Assembly (NCBI GenBank): GCA_030418545.1
Contig: QAIB01000007.1
Coordinates: 1-64,000, forward strand
Length of the DNA: 64,000 nucleotides
Direction: 5' to 3'
Source of the DNA: Xenophilus aerolatus
GTDB lineage: Bacteria; Pseudomonadota; Gammaproteobacteria; Burkholderiales; Burkholderiaceae_C
Shown: positions 57,075-64,000 of the stretch, piece by piece
How positions within the stretch are numbered: the stretch's first letter is position 1
Layout of the letters: every line of letters starts with the position of its first letter
Notes under the pieces: model-generated
The model's input: only the letters and a program-made list of their open reading frames with translations
Told to the model about the DNA's origin: nothing
Databases searched by the model: none
Translations under genes and position numbers: made by a program

Positions 57075-57685
57075 TGACGATTCGCCGCCGCATCGCACTC
57101 GCCACGGGCTGCGCCCTTGCCGTGGTGCTGGGCGCCTGTTCGACGCCCGCCACGCGCGTGGTCCTGCTGCCGCAGGCGGACGGCCGTCCGTCCGCCGTGG
57201 TGGTGCGGGCCAAGGGCGGCGAGCAGACGCTCGACAAGCCCTTCCAGCGCGCCACCGCAGCCCTCGGCGCCACCGGCGCGCCGCTGGTCGACGCGGCCGA
57301 TCCGGCCCAGGTCCGCAAGGACAACGCCACCCTGTTCGAGCTGATGCCGCCGGGGCCGCAGCGCTACACGGTGTACTTCGACGCCGGCGGCACGGTGCTG
57401 ACCGAGGCCTCGCAGCGCACCGTGCAGGAAATGCTGGCCGCCGCCGCGGCCCGGCCGGGGGCGGACATCGTGGTCACCGGCCACACCGACACGGTGGGCA
57501 CGGGTGCGCAGAACGATCAGCTGTCGCACCGCCGCGCCGAGGAACTGCGACAGCTGCTCATCCAGCGCGGCTTCCCGGGCCAGCGCATCGAGGCGGCGGG
57601 CCGCGGCGAACGCGACCTGGCCGTGCCGACAGCCGACGAGGTCGACGAGCCGCGCAACCGCCGCGTGACGATCGAGGTGCGCTGA
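57074..57685 (+). CDS. OmpA-like peptidoglycan-binding lipoprotein
   Basis: 203 residues. The signal LATGCALAVVLGACSTP has lipobox LGAC. The C-terminal OmpA domain (about 95-203) has YTVYFDAGGTVLTEAS, VTGHTDTVGTGAQNDQLSHRRAEEL and EPRNRRVTIEV, with the Asp and Arg that bind diaminopimelate. ATG 57074 overlaps the FecR stop; GTG 57071 is an alternative. Predicted to be anchored in the outer membrane and tethered to peptidoglycan. Confidence 0.9.
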   Translation: MTIRRRIALATGCALAVVLGACSTPATRVVLLPQADGRPSAVVVRAKGGEQTLDKPFQRATAALGATGAPLVDAADPAQVRKDNATLFELMPPGPQRYTVYFDAGGTVLTEASQRTVQEMLAAAAARPGADIVVTGHTDTVGTGAQNDQLSHRRAEELRQLLIQRGFPGQRIEAAGRGERDLAVPTADEVDEPRNRRVTIEVR

Positions 57686-57716
57686 CGGCGCCTGTGGCAC
57701 GCGCCGCACGACAGAA

Positions 57717-57737
57717 GGGGCCCGAGGGCCCCATTCT
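57717..57737 (+). terminator. Putative rho-independent terminator after the OmpA-like gene
   Basis: GGGGCCC (57717-57723) and GGGCCCC (57726-57732) form a 7-bp stem with a two-base loop followed by ATTCTTGT. The short T-run makes it weak. Confidence 0.5.
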
Positions 57738-57750
57738 TGTCACCGTAGCG

Positions 57751-57816
57751 GATTTTCGAACCGAATCGGGCTCCGGCGCCCGTCCTGCCTGCACGAGCAG
57801 CTATCAAAAGATGAGC
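57751..57816. repeat. 3'-end hairpin repeat after tyrS
   Basis: Reads GATTTTCGAACCGAATCGGG, CTCCGGCGCCCGTCCTGCC, then AGCAGCTATCAAAAGATGAGCA. The AT end faces the stop of minus-strand tyrS (57839). Confidence 0.8.
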
Positions 57817-57838
57817 AGCTCGCGTGTTCCGGCAGGCA

Positions 57839-59071
57839 TCAGGCGAGGTGCACGCGCGCGAACTTGCGCTTGCCCACCTGGACCACGTAACTGCCGGCGC
57901 CGAGCTTGAGCCCCTTGTCGCTCACCACGGCCGAATCGATGCGCACGCCGCCGCCGTCGATCAGCCGGTTGCCCTCCGAGGTCGAGGGCGCGAGGTTGGC
58001 CTGCTTGAGCAATTGGGCGATGCCCAACGGCGCGCCCGAGAGCGTCACTTCGGGAATCTCGTCCGGCACACCGCCCTTGCTGCGATGGATGAAGTCCTGC
58101 TCGGCCGCTTCGGCCGCCTGCGCGCTGTGGAAGCGCGCCGTCAGCTCCTTGGCCAGCAGCACCTTCGCGTCCTTGGGGTTGCGCCCGCCCGCCACCTCGG
58201 CCTTCAGCGCCGCGATCTCTTCCAGCGAGCGGAAGGACAGCAGCGTGTACCACTTCCACATCAGCTCGTCGGAGATCGACAGCGTCTTGGCGAACATCGT
58301 GTTCGGGTCCTCGCTGATGCCGATGTAGTTGTTCTTGCTCTTCGACATCTTCTCGACGCCGTCGAGCCCCTCCAGCAGCGGCATGGTCAGGATGCACTGG
58401 GGCTCCTGGCCGTATTCCTGCTGCAGGTGCCGGCCGACCAGCAGGTTGAACTTCTGGTCGGTGCCGCCGAGTTCGAGGTCGCTCTTGAGCGCGACCGAGT
58501 CGTAGCCCTGCATCAGCGGGTAGAGGAATTCGTGGACCGAGATCGACTGCCCGTTCTTGAAGCGCTTGTTGAAGTCGTCGCGCTCCATCATGCGGGCCAC
58601 CGTGTACTTGGCGGCCAGCTGGATCATCCCGCGCGCGCCCAGCGGGTCGCTCCACTCGGAGTTGTAGCGGATCTCGGTCTTCGATTCGTCCAGCACCAGC
58701 TTGGCCTGGGCGAAATAGGTTTCGGCGTTGGACCGGATCTGCTCGGCCGTCAGCGGCGGCCGGGTGCTGTTGCGGCCGGACGGGTCGCCGATCAGGCTGG
58801 TGAAGTCGCCGATCAGGAAGATCACCGTGTGCCCCAGATCCTGGAGCTGGCGCATCTTGTTGAGCACCACGGTGTGGCCGAAGTGGATGTCCGGCGCCGT
58901 CGGGTCCAGTCCGAGCTTGATGCGAAGCGGCTGGCCGGTGGCTTCAGCGCGCTGCAGCTTCTTCACCCATTCGTCCTGCGGAAGCAGCTCGTCGGCGCCG
59001 CGCAGGGAGATTTCTAGCGCCCGTCCTACACCATCGGACGGCGGCTGGCCAATAACAAACTGGGGATTCAT
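57839..59071 (-). CDS. tyrS: Tyrosyl-tRNA synthetase
   Basis: 410 residues, TyrRS of the TyrZ-like class. The class I signature HIGH-like motif is [24 protein letters not shown] follows, and the KMSKS loop is EKMSKSKNN. The C-terminal S4 domain has [21 protein letters not shown] and [15 protein letters not shown]. Length is standard. It is divergent from the M23 peptidase gene, a conserved arrangement with anmK and erpA in betaproteobacteria. Confidence 0.97.
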   Translation of the reverse strand: MNPQFVIGQPPSDGVGRALEISLRGADELLPQDEWVKKLQRAEATGQPLRIKLGLDPTAPDIHFGHTVVLNKMRQLQDLGHTVIFLIGDFTSLIGDPSGRNSTRPPLTAEQIRSNAETYFAQAKLVLDESKTEIRYNSEWSDPLGARGMIQLAAKYTVARMMERDDFNKRFKNGQSISVHEFLYPLMQGYDSVALKSDLELGGTDQKFNLLVGRHLQQEYGQEPQCILTMPLLEGLDGVEKMSKSKNNYIGISEDPNTMFAKTLSISDELMWKWYTLLSFRSLEEIAALKAEVAGGRNPKDAKVLLAKELTARFHSAQAAEAAEQDFIHRSKGGVPDEIPEVTLSGAPLGIAQLLKQANLAPSTSEGNRLIDGGGVRIDSAVVSDKGLKLGAGSYVVQVGKRKFARVHLA

Positions 59072-59105
59072 TTGGATTTTTGTGGGGAAAGCAACGGCCG
59101 AAAGC

Positions 59106-59111
59106 TATACT
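59106..59111 (+). promoter_or_regulatory. Candidate -10 box (TATACT) for the M23 peptidase gene
   Basis: TATACT is one mismatch from TATAAT and lies about 120 bp before the TTG start. The base-paired -35 region is poor at 17-bp spacing. Located in the tyrS/M23 divergent gap of 161 bp. Confidence 0.4.
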
Positions 59112-59232
59112 CCAGCCGGTTTCTTGAGCGCTGCATTCTAAGCGCCGCTCCTTTTTCGCCCCGCCTGAAGACCTTCGTTGGCCCGCAACTTGCTGGCACA
59201 GGCGGTCGCCGAACCCGAGCTGGATTTCTGAG

Positions 59233-60591
59233 TTGTCCAAACTGATCAACGGCATCCTGGCCGCCGAGGAGCTTGTCGCTTCTCGCATCGCCACCACCGT
59301 CAAGACCTATCCGCGTCATCTGACAGCCGCCATCGCCGCGATGCTGCTATGCGCCGGCGGGGGCGCCTTCGCGGTCGCCTCGCTGGGCCCTGACGCGTCC
59401 GACCTGCCCATCCACCAGGTGCTCGAGACCGTGGCCCCGCTGCCGGTCGCGAGCCAGAGCGAGGTGCTGGATGCGCTCAGCTTCACGCTGTTCCGCAGCG
59501 AGCAGAGCCGCTCCAGCGACACGGCCGAGGCGCTGCTCAAGCGCCTGGGCGTGAGCGACCCGGCCGCCGCCGCCTTCGTGCGCGGCAACGCCGACGCCCG
59601 CGCCGCCTTCTTCAACCGCGTCGGCCGCACCATCAACGCCGAGGTCGGGCAGGACAACAGCCTGCGCAAGCTCACGGCGCGCTGGATTCCCGATGGCGAC
59701 GGCGGCTTCAAGCGCTTCGTGGTCGAGCGGCTGCCCGCCGGCTTTGTCGCCCGCACCGAGACCGACACGCTGACCCCGGCCACGCGCCTGGCCAGCGGCA
59801 TCGTGCGCAGCTCGCTCTTCGCCGCCACCGACGACGCCCGCATCCCCGACGCCGTCGCCAGCCAGCTGGCCGACATCTTCCAGGGCGACGTGGACTTCCG
59901 CCAGCTGCGCAAGGGCGACCGCTTCGCCGTGGTCTACGAGACCTTCGAGGCCGACGGTCAGACCATGCGCACGGGCCGTGTGCTCTCGGCCGAGTTCGAG
60001 AACAACGGCAAGACCTGGCAGGCCATGTGGTACCAGGAGCCCGGCCAGAAGGGCGGCTACTACCGCCCCAACGGCGACAGCCTGCGCAAGGCCTACCTGA
60101 GCTCGCCGGTCGAGTTCACCCGCGTGTCCAGCGGCTTCGCGATGCGCATGCACCCCATCCTGAACAGCTGGCGCCAGCACAACGGCGTCGACTTCGCGGC
60201 GCCCACCGGGACCCCGGTGCGCACCGTGGGCGACGGCACGGTCGATTTCGCCGGCCAGCAGAACGGCTACGGCAACATCGTCATCGTCGGCCACCGCAAC
60301 GGCCAGCAGACGGCCTATGCCCACCTCTCGCGCATCGACGTCAAGGAAGGACAGTCCGTGAGCCAGGGCCAGTCGATCGGCGCCGTGGGCTCCACCGGCT
60401 GGGCCACCGGGCCGCACCTGCACTTCGAGTTCCGCATCAACGGCGAGTACCACGACCCGACGACGATCGCCCAGCAGGACGGGGGGCAGCCCATCTCCGC
60501 CGCGGCGCGCCCCGCCTTCGAGAAGGTCGCCAAGGCCACGCGCACCGAGCTGGCCGCCGCCTTCTCGGTGGTCCAAGCCAGCGCCGACTGA
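59233..60591 (+). CDS. M23 family peptidoglycan endopeptidase (MepM-like)
   Basis: 452 residues starting at TTG 59233. One N-terminal TM anchor lies near residues 30-52. A long region with an OapA/LysM-like beta segment (LRKGDRFAVVYETFE) follows. The LytM/M23 zinc domain (about 300-410) has HNGVDFAAPTGTPV, where His and Asp are ligands, and GPHLHFEFRING, with the catalytic and ligand His. The zinc site is complete, so it should be active in cell-wall growth in the periplasm. It is followed by a good terminator. Confidence 0.93.
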   Translation: MSKLINGILAAEELVASRIATTVKTYPRHLTAAIAAMLLCAGGGAFAVASLGPDASDLPIHQVLETVAPLPVASQSEVLDALSFTLFRSEQSRSSDTAEALLKRLGVSDPAAAAFVRGNADARAAFFNRVGRTINAEVGQDNSLRKLTARWIPDGDGGFKRFVVERLPAGFVARTETDTLTPATRLASGIVRSSLFAATDDARIPDAVASQLADIFQGDVDFRQLRKGDRFAVVYETFEADGQTMRTGRVLSAEFENNGKTWQAMWYQEPGQKGGYYRPNGDSLRKAYLSSPVEFTRVSSGFAMRMHPILNSWRQHNGVDFAAPTGTPVRTVGDGTVDFAGQQNGYGNIVIVGHRNGQQTAYAHLSRIDVKEGQSVSQGQSIGAVGSTGWATGPHLHFEFRINGEYHDPTTIAQQDGGQPISAAARPAFEKVAKATRTELAAAFSVVQASAD

Positions 60592-60620
60592 GCGCCTCGC
60601 TCGCGCCGTCACAATCCGAA

Positions 60621-60645
60621 GCGCCGCTGTTGCGGCGCTTTTTCT
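60621..60645 (+). terminator. Rho-independent terminator after the M23 peptidase gene
   Basis: GCGCCGC (60621-60627) and GCGGCGC (60632-60638) pair around TGTT and are followed by TTTTTCTTT. The tail ends about 15 bp before the anmK ATG, so anmK may need its own promoter or read-through. Confidence 0.85.
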
Positions 60646-60663
60646 TTGGGAAACCTCGCCGCC

Positions 60664-61794
60664 ATGGCCGCAGAACTCTTCATCGGGCTGATGTCCGGCA
60701 CCTCGCTCGACGGCGTGGATGGTGTGCTGACCGACCTGTCCGGCGGCGGCATCGCCGTGCGGGCGCACGCGAGCGCGCCCTTTCCCGTCGCGCTGCGCGA
60801 GGAGTTGCTCGCGCTCAACCGCTCCGACGGCGCCAACGAACTGCACCGCGCGGCACTCGCCGGCAACGGGCTCGCCCGCGTGTACGCCGAGGTCGTGCGC
60901 ATGCTGCTCGCCAAGGCAGCCCAGGAAGCCGCGCAGATCGTCGCCATCGGCGCCCACGGCCAGACCGTGCGCCACCGCCCCGGCGAGTTCGACGGCACCG
61001 GCTACACCCTGCAATTGAACAACCCGGCCCTGCTGGCCGAGCTGACCGACATCGACGTGGTGGCCGACTTCCGCACGCGCGACCTCGCGGCCGGTGGGCA
61101 GGGTGCACCGCTGGTGCCGGCCTTCCACGCGGCGCTCTTCGGGCGGGCCGACGAGACGGTGGCGGTGCTCAACCTCGGCGGCATCGCCAACCTGAGCGTG
61201 CTGCCGCCGGCTGCCCAGGCTGAAAGCCGCGCGGTGCTCGGCTTCGACTGCGGACCGGCCAATGCGCTGATGGACCACTGGTGCCAACGCCACCGCGGCG
61301 CGCCCTTCGACGCCGGCGGCGCCTGGGCCGCCAGCGGCCGCGTTCATGCCGGCTTGCTGTCCCGCCTGCTCGCGGAGCCCTACTTCGCGCGGCCCGCGCC
61401 CAAGAGCACAGGCCGCGACCTGTTCCATTCCGAGTGGCTCGCCGCGGCGCTCGCCAAGGAGGCGCCGCTTGCCGCCCAGGACGTGCAGGCCACGCTGGCC
61501 GAACTCACGGCGGAAAGTGCCGCCCGGGCCGTGCACGAGGCCGCCAGCGACGCACGCACGCTGATCGTCTGCGGCGGCGGCGCGCTCAATGCACACCTGA
61601 TGGCGCGGCTCGCAGCCCTGCTGCCGGGCGTGGGGGTGCTGTCTTCCGAAGCACGCGGCCTGCCGCCGCAGCAGGTGGAAGCCACGGCCTTCGCCTGGCT
61701 GGCGCGGCGCACCGTTCGACGCGAGCCGGGAAACTTGGCGAGCGTGACCGGCGCCCGCGGCGCGCGGGTGCTGGGCGCCGTTTACCCGGCCTGA
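60664..61794 (+). CDS. anmK: Anhydro-N-acetylmuramic acid kinase
   Basis: 376 residues; phosphorylates and opens 1,6-anhydroMurNAc in peptidoglycan recycling. FIGLMSGTSLDGVDGVL is the hallmark N-terminus. IGAHGQTVRHRP, VVADFRTRDLAAGGQGAPLVP and VLNLGGIANLSVLP complete the ASKHA-type active site. ATG 60664 begins the conserved domain. It acts on products of transglycosylases such as Slt. Confidence 0.95.
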   Translation: MAAELFIGLMSGTSLDGVDGVLTDLSGGGIAVRAHASAPFPVALREELLALNRSDGANELHRAALAGNGLARVYAEVVRMLLAKAAQEAAQIVAIGAHGQTVRHRPGEFDGTGYTLQLNNPALLAELTDIDVVADFRTRDLAAGGQGAPLVPAFHAALFGRADETVAVLNLGGIANLSVLPPAAQAESRAVLGFDCGPANALMDHWCQRHRGAPFDAGGAWAASGRVHAGLLSRLLAEPYFARPAPKSTGRDLFHSEWLAAALAKEAPLAAQDVQATLAELTAESAARAVHEAASDARTLIVCGGGALNAHLMARLAALLPGVGVLSSEARGLPPQQVEATAFAWLARRTVRREPGNLASVTGARGARVLGAVYPA

Positions 61795-61860
61795 GTTTTC
61801 AAGCCCAAAGAGGCTACAGCGCCCGTGGGATGGGCGCTTATCGCTATCGAAATAATAGCA
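61795..61860. repeat. 3'-end hairpin repeat between convergent anmK and MFS genes
   Basis: Reads GTTTTCAAGCCCAAAGAGG, CTACAGCGCCCGTGGGATGG, GCGCTTATCGCTATCGAAAT and AATAGCA. The AT end abuts the MFS stop codon at 61862. It fills the whole convergent gap. Confidence 0.85.
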
Positions 61861-61861
61861 A

Positions 61862-63313
61862 TCAGCCGTGCCCGGACACTTCCGGGCCATCGAGCTGCGG
61901 CGCCCGGGCCTCGGCGGGCAGCTGCCAGAACACGGCCGCCGAGGCGAGCGTGATCAGCCCCACCGTCACGAAGGTCGCCTGGAAGGCTTCGAGCGCCGCG
62001 CCGGGCGTGCCGGTGCCGCCGAAGGCCGCGCTGAAGCCCGACAGCACCGCGCCGGCCACGGCCACGCCCAGGCTCATCGCCAGCATCTGCACCATCGACA
62101 GCAGGCTGTTGCCGCTGCTGGCGCTGGCGCCGTCCAGGTCCTTCAGCGTGATGGTGTTCATGGCCGTGAACTGCAGCGAGTTGAAGGCGCCGAAGGCCGC
62201 GAGCTGCAGCACGCGCAGCCAGATCGGCTCGCCCGGCGTGGCCAGGGCGAAGCTGGCCATCAGCAGGCCGATGATCGCGGTGTTGCCCACCAGCACGTTG
62301 CGATAGCCGAAGCGCAGGATCAGCGGCGTCGCGACCCGCTTCATCGCCATGCCGGCGAGTGCCGTGGGCAGCATCATCAGCCCCGCCTGCAGGGGCGAAT
62401 AGCCCAGGGAGATCTGCAGCGAGATCGGGATCAGGAAAGGCATCGCCCCGCTGCCCAGCCGGCAGAACAGGTTGCCCAGCAGCCCCACCGACAGCGTGCG
62501 CACGCGGAACAGCTGGGTCGAGAACAGCGGCTGAGGGTGCCGCACCGCATGCAGCCAGTAGACCACCAGCGCCGCGAAACCGAAGACGCCCAGCACCAGA
62601 GTGCCGGCCTGGCGCAGGCCCAGGTCGGAGCCGCCCTCGATGGCCAGCGAGATGGCGACCATGCCGAAGGCCAGCAGCGCATAGCCCCAGAGGTCGAAGC
62701 GGCCGGTCTGCTCGGCCCGCGCATCGGGCATGAAGCGCTGCGTGGCGACGAGGCCGATGAGCCCCACCGGCAGGTTGATGAGGAAGATCCAGTGCCACGA
62801 GGCGTACTGCACCAGCCAGCCGCCGAGCGTCGGGCCCAGCAGCGGCCCGATGAGGCCGGGAATCGCGACGAAGCTCATCGCCTGCAGGAACTCGCCGCGC
62901 GGAAAGGTGCGCAGCACCGACAGGCGCCCCACAGGCAGCAGCAGCGCGCCGCCCAGCCCCTGCAGCACGCGCGCCGCCACCAGCTCGCCCAGACCGCGCG
63001 AGGCCGCACAGGCCAGGGAGCCGAGCGAGAACAGCGCGATCGCCAGCATGAACACGCGCCGCGTGCCGAAGCGGTCGGCGAGCCAGCCCGAGGCCGGGAT
63101 CAGCATCGCCATGGTCAGCGAATAGGCCACGATCACCGACTGCATGCGCAGCGGGCTCTCGCCCAGGCTCGCCGCCATCGCCGGCAGCGCCGTGTTGATG
63201 ATGGTCGCGTCCAGCGTCTGCATGAAGAAGCCGATCGCCACCAGCCACAGCAGCACGCGGCGGCTGGCGGCATCGGGCGGCGGATCGGGGATGGCGGGCG
63301 TCGGAGCGCTCAT
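61862..63313 (-). CDS. MFS drug/proton antiporter, DHA2 (EmrB/QacA) type
   Basis: A 483-residue inner-membrane exporter with 12-14 TM segments. FFMQTLDATIINTALPAMA is the DHA2 motif D1 start. GWLADRFGTRRVF is motif A. The motif C region is GPLLGPTLGGWLV. Likely exports amphipathic compounds; the nearest analogue is MdtD/EmrB. No HlyD-like partner is adjacent. It is 20 kb from the NRPS-PKS cluster, so a link is not supported. Confidence 0.9.
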   Translation of the reverse strand: MSAPTPAIPDPPPDAASRRVLLWLVAIGFFMQTLDATIINTALPAMAASLGESPLRMQSVIVAYSLTMAMLIPASGWLADRFGTRRVFMLAIALFSLGSLACAASRGLGELVAARVLQGLGGALLLPVGRLSVLRTFPRGEFLQAMSFVAIPGLIGPLLGPTLGGWLVQYASWHWIFLINLPVGLIGLVATQRFMPDARAEQTGRFDLWGYALLAFGMVAISLAIEGGSDLGLRQAGTLVLGVFGFAALVVYWLHAVRHPQPLFSTQLFRVRTLSVGLLGNLFCRLGSGAMPFLIPISLQISLGYSPLQAGLMMLPTALAGMAMKRVATPLILRFGYRNVLVGNTAIIGLLMASFALATPGEPIWLRVLQLAAFGAFNSLQFTAMNTITLKDLDGASASSGNSLLSMVQMLAMSLGVAVAGAVLSGFSAAFGGTGTPGAALEAFQATFVTVGLITLASAAVFWQLPAEARAPQLDGPEVSGHG

Positions 63314-63370
63314 GGTGTTCTGGCTTTCTGGCGCGGGGCGCCGCGGCCGACGGCAGACGCGGCGGGAACG

Positions 63371-63392
63371 AAAAAGCCGCCCGAAGGCGGCT
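63371..63392 (-). terminator. Rho-independent terminator after erpA
   Basis: AGCCGCC (63375-63381) and GGCGGCT (63386-63392) pair around CGAA. Read on the minus strand they are followed by a TTTTTCGTTC tail. It lies 64 bp past the erpA stop. Confidence 0.85.
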
Positions 63393-63455
63393 GGACCGGT
63401 GACAGGTGGGGCGCGGGGTGGTGGTCGGTGTGCGCCCGCCCGGTCAAGATGCGAA

Positions 63456-63827
63456 TCAGGCCGAGAAGCTCGAGCCGCAGCCGCAGGTGCTGGTGGCGTT
63501 CGGGTTCTTGATCACGAACTGGGCGCCTTGCAGGTCTTCCTTGTAGTCGATCTCGGCGCCGACCAGGTACTGGTAGCTCATCGCGTCGATCAGCAGCGAC
63601 ACGCCATTCTTGGTCATCGTCGTGTCGTCGTCGTTCGTGATCTCGTCGAAGGTGAAGCCGTACTGGAAGCCCGAGCAGCCGCCACCCTGCACGAATACGC
63701 GCAGCTTCAGGTCGGGATTGCCCTCTTCGGCGATCAGGTCCGCCACCTTGGCGGCCGCGCTGTCGGTGAAGACGATCGGCTCGGGCATCTGGCTGGGGGT
63801 GCTGATGGTTTCGGCAACTGCGCTCAT
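63456..63827 (-). CDS. erpA: Iron-sulfur cluster insertion protein ErpA
   Basis: 123-residue A-type Fe-S carrier. The three cluster cysteines are in [11 protein letters not shown] and STCGCGSSF, as required. The N-terminus has [22 protein letters not shown] 63827 is used since the longer frame runs through a terminator. It delivers 2Fe-2S or 4Fe-4S clusters to targets, for example the cluster enzymes MiaB and TtcA encoded in this window. Confidence 0.96.
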   Translation of the reverse strand: MSAVAETISTPSQMPEPIVFTDSAAAKVADLIAEEGNPDLKLRVFVQGGGCSGFQYGFTFDEITNDDDTTMTKNGVSLLIDAMSYQYLVGAEIDYKEDLQGAQFVIKNPNATSTCGCGSSFSA

Positions 63828-63905
63828 GGATGGTTCTCCGTGGGGACCGCCACTCGCAAGACAGCGGGCGGCCAATGAGGGAAATGCTACCCCAGACAAA
63901 GAAAA

Positions 63906-63922
63906 ACCGCCCCGAGGGCGGT
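63906..63922. terminator. Hairpin terminator upstream of erpA
   Basis: ACCGCCC (63906-63912) and GGGCGGT (63916-63922) pair around CGA. The minus strand has a TTTTTCTTTG tail, so it probably ends a minus-strand transcript entering from beyond the right edge (often rpsI in relatives). A short T-rich tail also exists on the plus strand. The remaining 78 bp to the window end show no gene. Confidence 0.75.
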
Positions 63923-64000
63923 CTTTCTTGATACGGCGCACAGCCGAAGTGTTGATATTCGCGTAGCGAGGGCCTGCAGGGCAAGGCGCGAACCGGAACC

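Noticed and set aside
61862-63313. Exporter of the NRPS-PKS product
   Set aside because: The DHA2-type MFS gene is 20 kb away among housekeeping genes, so there is no evidence for a link.

Overview
The window looks like a chromosomal piece of a high-GC betaproteobacterium of the family Comamonadaceae, with Variovorax or a close relative most likely. The evidence is the strong G/C bias at third codon positions, the housekeeping gene order (tyrS | M23 peptidase - anmK - MFS - erpA; phoH - ybeY; folM-like - folB - ttcA), and at least eleven copies of a roughly 60-bp hairpin repeat, with a CTAT...ATAG end, of a type I know from that family. This is inference from protein families and gene order; no 16S gene lies in the window.

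Layout. 0.25-5.05 kb: housekeeping and stress genes (5-formyl-THF cyclo-ligase, Slt transglycosylase, MscS-like channel, MgtC-like protein, GST). 5.19-10.19 kb: a broken, lower-GC type VI secretion island (vgrG, a putative effector, a beta-helix lipoprotein) whose pieces alternate in strand. Undoing two nested inversions on paper (6631-9023, then the inner 7963-8735 block) restores three overlapping reading frames, one of them a complete 404-residue lipoprotein. 10.36-26.7 kb: cca, trehalose synthesis (otsB-otsA), a LysR/SDR pair, a Dyp-type peroxidase, a universal stress protein, a MocR-type regulator, a ROK kinase, an inositol-monophosphatase-like enzyme, a MidA-like methyltransferase, pterin/folate genes, ttcA and a histidine phosphatase.

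26.7-42.0 kb: the main accessory element, an apparently co-transcribed hybrid NRPS-PKS cluster. The first megasynthase is [half C]-A-PCP-KS-AT-ACP-aminotransferase and the second is C-A-PCP-C-PCP. An Sfp-type phosphopantetheinyl transferase and two alpha/beta hydrolases resembling the exosortase-A-associated hydrolases follow. There is no thioesterase domain, exporter or dedicated regulator. The domains suggest an amino-acyl starter extended once with malonate and beta-aminated, then joined to a glycine-like residue. The last C-PCP pair has no adenylation domain, so its substrate and the release step are unclear.

42.1-50.2 kb: a small exported protein, miaB, a GlrK-QseG-GlrR-like envelope two-component system, and the glucan glucosyltransferase gene opgH. 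Between the response regulator and opgH lie two TGTC-N10-GACA boxes and a well-formed sigma-54 promoter, which suggests direct control of the opgH transcript. 50.2-64 kb: ruvA, a secreted trypsin-like lipoprotein peptidase, phoH-ybeY, a deleted methyltransferase, dtd carrying a 30-codon insertion, a cation efflux protein, a FecR/OmpA pair, tyrS, M23 peptidase, anmK, an MFS exporter and erpA.

I recognised no tRNA, rRNA, CRISPR array, transposase or replication origin. Bases 1-92 and 63923-64000 hold nothing I can identify.
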